DNA from: Methanoregula sp.
GTDB taxonomy: Archaea > Halobacteriota > Methanomicrobia > Methanomicrobiales > Methanospirillaceae
DNA: 19,889 nucleotides
Direction: 5' to 3'
Assembly (NCBI GenBank): GCA_003157895.1
Contig: PMKW01000082.1
Span: forward strand, 1 to 19,889
The notes below the pieces were generated by a model that saw only the letters and a list, made by a program, of their open reading frames with translations, had not been told where the DNA came from and did not search any database. The translations under genes were made by a program, and so were the position numbers. Below are positions 14,154 to 19,889 of this stretch, piece by piece. Positions within the stretch are counted from its first letter, which is position 1; each line of letters opens with the position of its first letter.

Positions 14154-14870
14154 TTACACCTTTTTTTCTGGAACATCTGTACTGGTTGCGAGCGCTGATT
14201 CAATCTGCTGTTTCGAAAACACACCCAGTTTCTCGATAAGGTCGGGTTTGAGCTGGAGGATGTACTTGAAGACCAGCGCAAGAACGAGTCCTTCGATAAT
14301 TGAGAGCGGGATCTGGGTAATCGCAAATATTACGAAGAATGCGGAGAACGAGGCCACAATTCCCCCGACCGCGGCCGGGTATGCGAGGGCAAGTTCGAAG
14401 GACGTGATCACGTACGTGACTATATCTGCCACTGCCGCTACGCAGAAGACAGTAACATAGATGTTAACCGGAGTATTTTTCAGGAGTTTGTATACCCCAT
14501 AGCCGACAAGGGGGCCGCCGATCGCCATCGAGACCATGTTGGCTCCGAGCGTAGATAGTCCTCCATGAGCGAGCAGGAGCGCTTGGAACAGCAGCACGAT
14601 GAAACCAATTACCGCTGTGATATAAGGTTTGAAACACATGACCGAGAGTCCGGTCCCGGTCGGGTGGGAGCAGCTTCCGGTTACCGAGGGGAGTTTGAGG
14701 GCTGACAGTATGAAGATGAATGCTCCGGAGACGCCAAGCAGCGGCAGATATTCCCGGTCTTTTCTCATCAACAATCGCAATTCCATCACGCCCATGACAA
14801 GGAACGGGATGGCGATAAGCCACCAGACAACGCACCATTGCCAGGGTAAGAATCCTTCCATGATATGCAT
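14154..14870 (-). CDS. cbiM: Cobalt ECF transporter substrate-binding membrane protein CbiM
   Basis: S-component that binds Co(II). The 238-residue protein begins MHIMEGFLP, the conserved N-terminus in which the amino group, His2 and backbone form the metal site. That fixes the start at 14870. The second metal-site segment, SVTGSCSHPTGTG, has His69. Six or seven hydrophobic helices follow, with the family blocks LLLAHGGLSTLGAN and ITQIPLSIIEGLV. The charged cytoplasmic tail ends near STDVPEKKV. It is the first gene of cbiMNQO, directly downstream of the 42-nt element shared with the cbiA leader. Cobalt is the most likely substrate, and nickel is less likely. Confidence 0.95.
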   Translation of the reverse strand: MHIMEGFLPWQWCVVWWLIAIPFLVMGVMELRLLMRKDREYLPLLGVSGAFIFILSALKLPSVTGSCSHPTGTGLSVMCFKPYITAVIGFIVLLFQALLLAHGGLSTLGANMVSMAIGGPLVGYGVYKLLKNTPVNIYVTVFCVAAVADIVTYVITSFELALAYPAAVGGIVASFSAFFVIFAITQIPLSIIEGLVLALVFKYILQLKPDLIEKLGVFSKQQIESALATSTDVPEKKV

Positions 14871-14877
14871 AGCAATA

Positions 14878-14942
14878 CAGGATCAACTTTACTTGCTTTA
14901 ACTTAATAAAATTTGCTTAGTTCCGGTGATATATTATTAAAA
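14878..14942 (-). promoter_or_regulatory. cbiM promoter with shared cobalt/cobalamin element
   Basis: Positions 14878-14919 match 5825-5866 at 37 of 42 positions. TTGCTT half-sites lie at 14893 and 14913, 20 bp apart. Two TATA candidates exist on the minus strand: TAATAATATAT (about 14930-14940), which would put initiation inside the element, and TTTATTAAG within the element itself, about 35 nt before the cbiM ATG. Either way the element sits where a regulator could block or aid initiation. Confidence 0.65.
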
Positions 14943-15090
14943 TAGAGAAGAAACTGGTATCCAGATTCCATCATCATAACTATAGTGTCCACTTTCCCTC
15001 TTTTCTCCCAGCTTACCTCAGCAGCGATAATGTTCACCAGCCGGTTCAATTATCCGCAGTCCGCAAAGAGTATTTTACCGGCCGCATGGT

Positions 15091-15148
15091 TTCAATATAT
15101 ACCAGACTGCGGGGATAGATATGCAGGCAAACTGACCCTGAGGTCAGT
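15091..15148 (+). promoter_or_regulatory. Promoter and leader hairpin of a small ORF
   Basis: TTCAATATATACC (15091-15103) is a good TATA box. Initiation would fall near 15125. The perfect inverted repeat ACTGACC-CTGA-GGTCAGT (15131-15148) would then form a 7-bp hairpin at the very 5' end of the RNA, just ahead of the ribosome-binding site at 15158-15162. The repeat could also be an operator. Confidence 0.4.
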
Positions 15149-15171
15149 TGCCGGAAAGGAGGAATCACACC

Positions 15172-15249
15172 ATGAAATTATTCAGGCACACTGGCCTGGT
15201 GATCGCAGTCTTCTGGTGTGCGGCCATGGAAAAAATGCCTGATGAGTGA
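15172..15249 (+). CDS. Possible 25-residue small protein with strong ribosome-binding site
   Basis: The ATG at 15172 is preceded by AAAGGAGG, nine bases upstream, the best ribosome-binding site in this part of the window. The 25-codon ORF starts MKLFRHTGLVIAVFWCAA and ends acidic at TGA. It has two basic residues, a short hydrophobic stretch and one cysteine, as in a tiny membrane peptide or leader peptide. TATA box, hairpin, ribosome-binding site and T-run follow in the right order. No family recognised, and too short for certainty. Confidence 0.35.
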   Translation: MKLFRHTGLVIAVFWCAAMEKMPDE

Positions 15250-15350
15250 ACAATCCGGTTTTTGTAATCCGGATGCTGCTCATCCCTGCCGATGGGAAAT
15301 ATGGTTTTTGCCCCCGAGTACAGCCATCCGAATGGTTTTTAATAGTCAAC

Positions 15351-15378
15351 TTTATACGACAAAATGTCATATATGACA
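15351..15378 (+). promoter_or_regulatory. Promoter/operator of DUF2178-XRE genes (operator copy 1)
   Basis: CTTTATACG (about 15350-15358) is the likely TATA box, 39 nt before the ATG at 15393. Just after it, GACAAAATGTC (15358-15368) runs into the perfect 14-nt palindrome TGTCATATATGACA (15365-15378), giving three GACA/TGTC half-sites. The site covers the expected initiation point, a repressor-like position. It is related to copies at 16189 and 17036, which are 22-nt identical to each other. Confidence 0.6.
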
Positions 15379-15392
15379 AACAAAGGGACTGC

Positions 15393-15851
15393 ATGAAGAA
15401 AAATTCCTTCTATCTGATTGTGGGGTGCATCGCACTTGCGTTGCTGGCGATTTTCTGGTATTTCGTTGAAGTTTCCGTTGAAGTCCACCGGCCGTTCATT
15501 ATCGAAGCCGCATTCATCGTCGCGATTGTGATCATCTACTTTGTCCGGAAAAGGGTAACGGATATAAATGAGGATGAACGCAGTGCCAAGATTACGGAAC
15601 AGGCCGCAGTAAGGACATTCCAGGTCTTCTGGGTGATATTCTGCGCCTTTTCCATCGGTGCGGTCATGCAGATCCTGTATGTGCCCACATTTCCCCGGGA
15701 GCATTTCGAGTTCCATACCCAGGAACTCCTTGGTCCGAAGATGATGGGATATTTCCAGCTGGGACTGCTTTGCCTGATGTTCTTCCTCTACGTTGCGTTC
15801 AGGATCTATTATGCCCGGAAATACGGAGACTGGGAAACCGATGAAGAATAA
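15393..15851 (+). CDS. DUF2178-like four-helix membrane protein
   Basis: A 152-residue integral membrane protein of unknown role. Four hydrophobic segments are visible, near 6-24, 34-50, 73-95 and 120-138. The loop after the second carries the charged block INEDERSAKITEQAA, which resembles the D-E-R signature of DUF2178 proteins in archaea. The start is the ATG at 15393, with AGGGA seven bases upstream; earlier in-frame ATGs precede the TATA box and cannot be used. The gene overlaps the XRE regulator by 11 nt, so the two are co-translated. Such pairs suggest a membrane partner that controls the small DNA-binding protein, but this is inference. Confidence 0.75.
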   Translation: MKKNSFYLIVGCIALALLAIFWYFVEVSVEVHRPFIIEAAFIVAIVIIYFVRKRVTDINEDERSAKITEQAAVRTFQVFWVIFCAFSIGAVMQILYVPTFPREHFEFHTQELLGPKMMGYFQLGLLCLMFFLYVAFRIYYARKYGDWETDEE

Positions 15852-16059
15852 GATCAAGGTATTCCGGGCAATGCACGACCTGACACAGGAGGATCTGGCA
15901 CAGGCAATCGGCGTTACCCGTCAGACCATCCTTGCGATCGAGAAGGGAAAATACGTCCCGTCACTGGATCTCGCGTTTAAGATTTCCCGGCATTTTCAGG
16001 TTAACATTGAGGAAGTATTTGTCTACGATGAAGCAGTCCTGACCGTAACCGTTGACTGA
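15841..16059 (+). CDS. Small XRE-family helix-turn-helix transcriptional regulator
   Basis: A 72-residue DNA-binding protein consisting almost entirely of one HTH domain. Residues 15-36 (TQEDLAQAIGVTRQTIL, then AIEKG) are the classic XRE helix-turn-helix. YVPSLDLAFKISRHFQVNIEEVF completes the five-helix fold, and there is a short hydrophobic tail. There is no ligand domain, so signal input must come from elsewhere, perhaps the membrane protein encoded just upstream and overlapping by 11 nt. It is the obvious candidate to bind the GACA/TGTC-containing elements at 15358-15378, 16189-16210 and 17036-17057. The start is the ATG at 15841. The earlier open frame lies within the previous gene. Confidence 0.9.
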   Translation: MKNKIKVFRAMHDLTQEDLAQAIGVTRQTILAIEKGKYVPSLDLAFKISRHFQVNIEEVFVYDEAVLTVTVD

Positions 16060-16110
16060 TAGGTATTCCGGTTGTTTGAGGATATCAGGGACCGTTTCTC
16101 CTTTTCTGCT

Positions 16111-16140
16111 ACGGGCCAGCCCGTTTATCCTACTTTTTTT
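16111..16140 (+). terminator. Hairpin plus T7 terminator after the XRE gene
   Basis: ACGGG-CCAG-CCCGT (16111-16124) forms a perfect 5-bp stem. It is followed by a T-rich stretch ending in T7 (16134-16140), about 50-80 nt after the XRE stop. It resembles an intrinsic terminator and separates the regulator unit from the next promoter. Confidence 0.6.
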
Positions 16141-16188
16141 ATCCTTTATTTCTTCCATATTGTCATGTTTACTATCAAAATAACAAAG

Positions 16189-16210
16189 TATATATGACAA
16201 AATGTAAAAT
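16189..16210 (+). promoter_or_regulatory. Operator copy 2, upstream of the small surface protein
   Basis: TATATATGACAAAATGT followed by AAAAT is identical over 22 nt to positions 17036-17057. It includes a TATATA sequence that could be the TATA box, 85 nt before the ATG at 16280; a second TATA candidate (AAATATAAAT) follows at once. TGTCAT at 16161-16166 may be an extra half-site. Confidence 0.6.
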
Positions 16211-16279
16211 ATAAATTACTTCACGCGCGGTCCCCAAAGGGCCGGCACAACAGGAACAACAAACAGGAGAATATCACCC

Positions 16280-16366
16280 ATGAAAGTACCGAAGATCTAT
16301 TATCTTGCTCTTGTTGCATTCAGTATCATGACAATTCTTATTGGTGTGGTACTGCAGCAGATATGA
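16280..16366 (+). CDS. 28-residue membrane peptide, or the N-terminal anchor of a split surface protein
   Basis: The ATG at 16280 is preceded by AGGAGA nine bases upstream. The 28 residues begin MKVPKIYYLALV, continue as one hydrophobic helix and end LQQI at a TGA. This looks like a signal or anchor helix. The stop overlaps the ATG of the next frame (ATGA, 16363-16366), which encodes an exported-looking domain with no signal of its own. Either this is a true tiny membrane protein coupled to the next gene, or the two frames are one gene with a -1 shift near 16350-16366. I favour the latter. Confidence 0.5.
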   Translation: MKVPKIYYLALVAFSIMTILIGVVLQQI

Positions 16367-16659
16367 TACCACCGTCAGCCCATCCCGCGGGAGACGATGG
16401 CAAAGGATATACGGGTATGAACGTGACCAGTGCAACCGTACAGCAGCATATCCTTGCCGGTCTTGAAGTGAAGGTGGTCGATGTGTCCGCACCAAAAACC
16501 TGCCTTCAGAACAGCAGCACTGCCACAGTCGGCACCTGGCCTGCCATGTGCTTTGAGAGTCGCAAAGGCGAACGGATGAACGTGAAAGTCCGGTTAAATG
16601 CGTCAGCCGGGCATCCCGTTATACGGAAAAGGGATTCACTATATCTTGCGGAAAACTGA
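16363..16659 (+). CDS. Small extracellular-type domain, in -1 frame after the anchor peptide
   Basis: A 98-residue frame with no ribosome-binding site of its own, overlapping the previous stop by four bases. It has three glycosylation-type sequons (NVT, NSS, NAS), two cysteines about 16 residues apart in TCLQNSSTATVGTWPAMC, and a beta-strand-like VKVVDVSAP. These fit an outside-facing domain, but there is no signal peptide. Read with the upstream helix it would be a normal membrane-anchored surface protein of about 125 residues. No family recognised. It is probably controlled by operator copy 2. Confidence 0.5.
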   Translation: MIPPSAHPAGDDGKGYTGMNVTSATVQQHILAGLEVKVVDVSAPKTCLQNSSTATVGTWPAMCFESRKGERMNVKVRLNASAGHPVIRKRDSLYLAEN

Positions 16660-17142
16660 TCCGGGACCAACTGTATAATCCCATAATAGCGGGGCTGGTA
16701 AAAATGCAAGCTGAAATCCTGTTTTCAGGTATACCCGAATGAACCGGTATCCCGGCACGCCTCCTGGGGGCACCGCAACACCATGTGCCTGCAGGGCCGG
16801 CCCTGATCCTGCCTAAACTCTCTCACCTTTCTCATTTCCTATATGAGAATCAAAATGACGGTAGCGTTCGTGACGTAACCAGAAACAAATCCAACAGATT
16901 AATGTGCGCGGAGATCATAACCGAAGGAAACGGATTATCACCGTACAAAGAGGCCATTCGGAAAAAGTCAGACGGGGTTTTCAGATACGTACTATTTTTT
17001 CCATTCCATTCCATTTAACCGGTACGAAGAAGAGATATATATGACAAAATGTAAAATGTACTTTACAAATTGAAACACGTAACATGCTTAAGGATCCGGA
17101 TAGATCCCTGATAGTTCAAATCACATGAAAAGTGGAGAATTT
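16660..17142. other. Spacer before the COG1361/ABC operon
   Basis: No convincing gene; a 77-codon frame at 16785-17018 has no ribosome-binding site and unlikely composition. It contains a possible hairpin CTGAAA-N6-TTTCAG (16711-16728), a T6 run (16995-17000) that may end the upstream transcript, a direct repeat of CCATT units (17001-17014), and operator copy 3 at 17036-17057. Confidence 0.45.
17036..17057 (+). promoter_or_regulatory. Operator copy 3, upstream of the COG1361/ABC operon
   Basis: Identical over 22 nt to the copy at 16189-16210 (TATATATGACAAAATGT, then AAAAT), and followed by GTACTTTAC. If TATATAT is the TATA box, initiation would fall near 17065, leaving a leader of about 78 nt to the ATG at 17143. 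The same element before three units suggests one regulon. Confidence 0.6.
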
Positions 17143-18525
17143 ATGAAGATCCAATGTATTATCTTGAGCGTCCTGCTCCTGTTAACCGGCATCTCTGCCG
17201 TGAATGCTGCATCAACATCCAATACAGCATCAACATCCGTCACTGCTGAAACAACATATTCCGGCAATGCTGTACCAATATCCAGCAATACCGCAATAGT
17301 GACCAATCCCCTTGATGCTGCAGCGCAGATGTATGTTTCCGGCTACGATATCAGTCCTGCAGTTTTTTATCCGGGTGAAACCGGGACGGTTACTGTCCAT
17401 GTTACGAACGCTGCCAATACTTCCCTCTGGGTTTCAGAGCCGGACCTGATGGACCCCCATCTCAAGATCATGAACAGCGAAGTTTATACCACTTCCACAG
17501 CCATCGGACCCGGGCAGACCTTTGATTATAACTTTATCGTCACCGCGGATGGCAGTGACGGGACCTATTTCCCGCTCTTCACGGTTTCAACAAATATCTA
17601 TGGGGGAAAAGCGATCCACTCCCAGATTAAGATCAAGATAGACTCCACTCCTGTCAGGGCCAGCATCTCCTTAAAACCCGATACATTCTCGGTCTCCAAC
17701 AAAGATACCGTGAATGTCAGCATCGTCAATTCCCGGGCAGGGGATATCACGGATGTCCTTATCGTCCCGGAAGCGGATGGTGCCAATATTTCCCCCCAGG
17801 AGTCGTTTATCGGTACACTCCGGGCAGGTTCCTCCATACAGGTACCCTTCGATATCACTCCGGATAAAGCGACTGATGTCACATTCCACGTCAGTTTCCA
17901 AAATGGAGACAACAAACATACTACTGACGTCGTACTCCCGGTTAATCTCGGTGAGAACAAGATGGGCGCCCAGATTGTCGTGAACAATATCGAGAGCTCA
18001 AGTTCAGGAGGCACAAGTACCTTAAAAGGCGACGTGACCAACAACGGGCTGACCGCGGCAAAATCTGTGCTCGTCACGGTCGGAAGCCCGGCCGTACCGG
18101 TCGACCCGAACCCGGTATATGCTATCGGCAATCTCAATCCGGACGACTTCTCCAGTTTTGAAGTGGACTATACCGTAAAGGGACCCGGGGCAATCCCGCT
18201 TATCGTCCAGTATAAGGATGCGGACGGCCATGTATTTGAGGAAAAAACCACCATCGATGGAAACGTAAATTCCACAGGGTTCGGATCTGCGGCAGGATAT
18301 AGTGGAGCCACGGGAGCCGCATCCGCTTCATCAAGAAACCTGCGCGGCGGCGGCATGTTCGGCTCCTTCGGAACAGGGTTTAACCAGATCCCGGTCATCC
18401 CGATTGTCATCATCCTTATTGCCATCATTGCTCTCATCGTCGCGTGGAGGAAGGGTCTCCTGAAGCGGTTTACCGACAGGTTCCATAAGAAAGAAAAATC
18501 CGATGAAGACCTGAAGGAGCAGTAA
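17143..18525 (+). CDS. COG1361-type membrane-anchored surface protein, ABC-system partner
   Basis: A 460-residue exported protein. The signal peptide ends near ISAVNA (about residue 22). The long extracellular part is built of beta-sandwich repeats of the COG1361/NEW3 type: ISPAVFYPGETGTVTVHVTNAANTSLWV, RASISLKPDTFSVSNKDTV, and SSSSGGTSTLKGDVTNNGLTAAKSVLVTV are typical strand patterns in which each domain begins with a fresh set-up for N-x-G turns. A Gly/Ser/Ala-rich stretch precedes one transmembrane helix (IPIVIILIAIIALIVAW), and a basic, then acidic cytoplasmic tail follows. The start is the ATG at 17143, because GGAG lies six bases upstream; an ATG six codons earlier has none. It is encoded directly before the MacB-like ATPase and permease, so it is probably an extracytoplasmic partner of that transporter. 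The substrate is unknown. Confidence 0.8.
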   Translation: MKIQCIILSVLLLLTGISAVNAASTSNTASTSVTAETTYSGNAVPISSNTAIVTNPLDAAAQMYVSGYDISPAVFYPGETGTVTVHVTNAANTSLWVSEPDLMDPHLKIMNSEVYTTSTAIGPGQTFDYNFIVTADGSDGTYFPLFTVSTNIYGGKAIHSQIKIKIDSTPVRASISLKPDTFSVSNKDTVNVSIVNSRAGDITDVLIVPEADGANISPQESFIGTLRAGSSIQVPFDITPDKATDVTFHVSFQNGDNKHTTDVVLPVNLGENKMGAQIVVNNIESSSSGGTSTLKGDVTNNGLTAAKSVLVTVGSPAVPVDPNPVYAIGNLNPDDFSSFEVDYTVKGPGAIPLIVQYKDADGHVFEEKTTIDGNVNSTGFGSAAGYSGATGAASASSRNLRGGGMFGSFGTGFNQIPVIPIVIILIAIIALIVAWRKGLLKRFTDRFHKKEKSDEDLKEQ

Positions 18526-18532
18526 TCGCGTT

Positions 18533-19225
18533 GTGGCGACTGTCATGCAGCAGGTACCGGTTATAGAGCTCACCGATGTGAGCAAGGTCTATCCCCTGCC
18601 CTCGGGTGATGTGATCGCGCTCGACCACATGTCGATACGGATAGATAGCGGGGAGTTCGTGGCGATCATGGGACCTTCCGGTTCCGGCAAGTCCACCCTT
18701 CTCAACCAGATCGGGGGGCTGGATGTCCCGACATCAGGGACCCTGAAGATCACGGGAAAGAACATCCGGAAGATGTCCGATATCGAGCTGACGAACCTCC
18801 GCCTCAATGCGATCGGCTATATCTTCCAGAAGTTCAACCTCATCCCGCTCCTCTCGGCGTATGAGAACGTGGAATACCCGTACATCCTCAAGCACCGGTG
18901 CAACGATACCACCGGCCGGGTCAGTCGGCTGCTTGCCGATATGGGCATTGACCGGAAAATGGCGAAGCACAAACCCGCGGAACTCTCGGGAGGCCAGCAG
19001 CAGCGGGTTGCGGTTGCACGGGCACTGGTCAACGACCCGGCCACCCTGCTCTGCGATGAGCCGACCGGCAATCTCGACACGAAGACCGGCGCCCAGATCA
19101 TGGATATGCTCGCAGACCTCCACAGCAAGGGACGGACGATCATTGTAGTGACCCACGACCCGTCCATTGGCGCACGCGCGCAGCGTATTATCAGGATCAA
19201 GGACGGGAAGGTGGAGGCTGCATGA
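18533..19225 (+). CDS. MacB/LolD-type ABC transporter ATP-binding protein
   Basis: Cytoplasmic ATPase that powers an FtsX-like permease. From GTG at 18533 it has 230 residues, the normal size. Motifs: Walker A GPSGSGKS (47-54), Q-loop Gln99 in YIFQKFNLIPLLSAYENVEYP (the MacB/LolD type), signature LSGGQQQR (151-158), Walker B LLCDEPTGNLD (172-182) and switch His208 in VTHDP. GGAG lies 13 nt before the GTG; ATG at 18545 is an alternative start with no ribosome-binding site. It begins seven bases after the COG1361 gene and overlaps the permease ATG (ATGA, 19222-19225). The family uses mechanotransmission to move or extract envelope molecules, peptides or drugs; the substrate here is not known. 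Confidence 0.95.
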   Translation: MATVMQQVPVIELTDVSKVYPLPSGDVIALDHMSIRIDSGEFVAIMGPSGSGKSTLLNQIGGLDVPTSGTLKITGKNIRKMSDIELTNLRLNAIGYIFQKFNLIPLLSAYENVEYPYILKHRCNDTTGRVSRLLADMGIDRKMAKHKPAELSGGQQQRVAVARALVNDPATLLCDEPTGNLDTKTGAQIMDMLADLHSKGRTIIVVTHDPSIGARAQRIIRIKDGKVEAA

Positions 19226-19889
19226 TAAAAGACATCATCCTCCAGCTCTCGATCCGGAGCATCCGGCTCAACTTCCTGCGATCCGTCCTTGCTGCGATCG
19301 GCATCGTGATCGGCGTAGTCGCCATCGCGTCCATGGGCATGATGGGGGCGAACATGACGATGTCGGTTACCCAGCAGCTCTCCGCCATGGCCAATGTGCT
19401 GGTCGTGAAAGCAGATACAGGAGGGGGCGGCGGGGGTTTTTCCTTCGGGGGGGGCACGGGACAGTCATCCAGCACCTCCACCAGCAAAAAATCGTCATCG
19501 TCCACAATAAGTACTATAGATTACATCACCAAATCAGAGTTGGATGATCTCCAGCATGCTGCCGGCAAATATGGCTTGGTGTATCCTCTTTACGAGACCA
19601 GTGATAAGATAGTAGTGGGGGACAACCAGGGCCGGGCCACCATCTATGGGATGGTTGACACTGATATGGGATCAGTCCTGACCCTTGATCAGGGAGAACT
19701 GCCGAAAAGCGCAGGTGCTGTCGCGATCGGCCCCACGTTAGCGGATCGCCAGGGGCTTGCCCTCGGGAGCCGTATCACGATTGGCGATGAGACCAAAAAT
19801 GAGACGGTACAGAAATTCCGTGTCGTCGGCATTCTCAAGGAGAAGGGCTTGTCGATGGACCTCAACAGCGACAACGCCATCATCATGAC
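19222..19889 (+). CDS. MacB/FtsX-type ABC transporter permease (partial, runs off the window)
   Basis: The first 222 residues are visible and the frame is still open at the window end. The ATG overlaps the ATPase stop and has GGTGGAGG close upstream. The N-terminus (IRLNFLRSVLAAIGIVIGVVAIASM) is the first transmembrane helix of FtsX-like permeases. After it comes the MacB-type extracytoplasmic core, with VYPLYETSDKIVVGDNQGR, LPKSAGAVAIGPTLADR, and VVGILKEKG. Between the two is a low-complexity insert: a Gly run, FSFGGG, then a Ser/Thr/Lys stretch (residues about 69-96), encoded partly by a G8 homopolymer at 19447-19454. The remaining three helices should lie beyond the window. It forms the exporter with the ATPase and probably the COG1361 protein. 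Confidence 0.93.
   Translation, partial: MIKDIILQLSIRSIRLNFLRSVLAAIGIVIGVVAIASMGMMGANMTMSVTQQLSAMANVLVVKADTGGGGGGFSFGGGTGQSSSTSTSKKSSSSTISTIDYITKSELDDLQHAAGKYGLVYPLYETSDKIVVGDNQGRATIYGMVDTDMGSVLTLDQGELPKSAGAVAIGPTLADRQGLALGSRITIGDETKNETVQKFRVVGILKEKGLSMDLNSDNAIIM

Larger units (their letters stand above)
14871..15392. other. Divergent intergenic region between cbiM and the DUF2178/XRE genes
   Basis: It holds the cbiM promoter element on the minus strand. On the plus strand it holds a TATA box (15091-15103), a perfect hairpin (15131-15148), a strong ribosome-binding site with a 25-codon ORF (15172-15249), a T5 run (15259-15263), and the operator/promoter of the next genes (15351-15378). The 85-codon frame across 14985-15242 looks non-coding. 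Confidence 0.55.

Noticed and set aside
13041-14870. Nickel rather than cobalt importer
   Set aside because: A separate CbiN with the PPSGEIES signature, and location with the corrin operon, favour cobalt; NikR lies far away and shares no operator.
14985-15242. 85-codon plus-strand frame in the cbiM/DUF2178 spacer
   Set aside because: No start signals; the 25-codon ORF in another frame has far better ones.
16785-17018. 77-codon plus-strand frame before the COG1361 gene
   Set aside because: No ribosome-binding site or promoter at a suitable distance, and mixed composition; treated as spacer.
1-19889. CRISPR arrays, tRNA/rRNA genes, insertion sequences
   Set aside because: No regularly spaced repeats, no cloverleaf in any spacer, and no transposase or terminal inverted repeats seen on either strand.

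Overview
The window looks like a chromosomal segment of a methanogenic archaeon, probably Methanomicrobiales (Methanoregula-like). The evidence is an archaeal/eukaryal-type glycyl-tRNA synthetase, archaeal NikR, TATA/poly-T transcription signals, a PGF-CTERM (archaeosortase) surface protein, a COG1361-type surface protein paired with a MacB-like ABC transporter, and the early-cobalt (anaerobic) cobalamin pathway next to a CbiMNQO cobalt importer. The genus is an inference; no rRNA or marker gene was available.

Region 1 (1-4326): glyS on the minus strand; a divergent secreted PGF-CTERM protein whose cysteine-rich domain carries a phospholipase-A2-like C-x-x-H-D-x-C motif; and nikR on the minus strand. 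The spacers hold promoters, one perfect 14-nt palindrome and an orphan TATA box.

Region 2 (4327-14870, all minus strand) is the cobalt/cobalamin locus in three transcription units. cbiM-cbiN-cbiQ-cbiO encodes a cobalt ECF importer; CbiO has an extra C-terminal domain of about 120 residues. cbiT-cbiL-cbiF-cbiG-cbiH-cbiC-cbiD-cbiE is a compact operon in which every neighbouring pair overlaps. cbiA (or its paralogue cfbB) is a separate unit with a long leader. The 5' regions of cbiM and cbiA share a 42-nt element (37 of 42 identical), and its core GTTAAARCAAG recurs upstream of cbiT. This points to co-regulation of cobalt import and corrin-ring synthesis. No cbiJ, cobaltochelatase or late nucleotide-loop gene is present.

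Region 3 (14871-19889, plus strand) holds a tiny ORF with a strong ribosome-binding site behind a perfect hairpin; a DUF2178-like four-helix membrane protein overlapping a 72-residue XRE regulator; a small membrane-anchored surface protein that appears split by a -1 frame change; and an operon of a COG1361 membrane-anchored surface protein, a MacB/LolD-type ATPase and an FtsX/MacB permease that runs off the window. A GACAAAATGT-containing element occurs before the regulator pair, the small surface protein and the COG1361/ABC operon; the last two copies share 22 identical nucleotides. I infer a small regulon in which the XRE/DUF2178 pair controls itself, the small surface protein and the ABC system. 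This is the best candidate here for an undescribed system.
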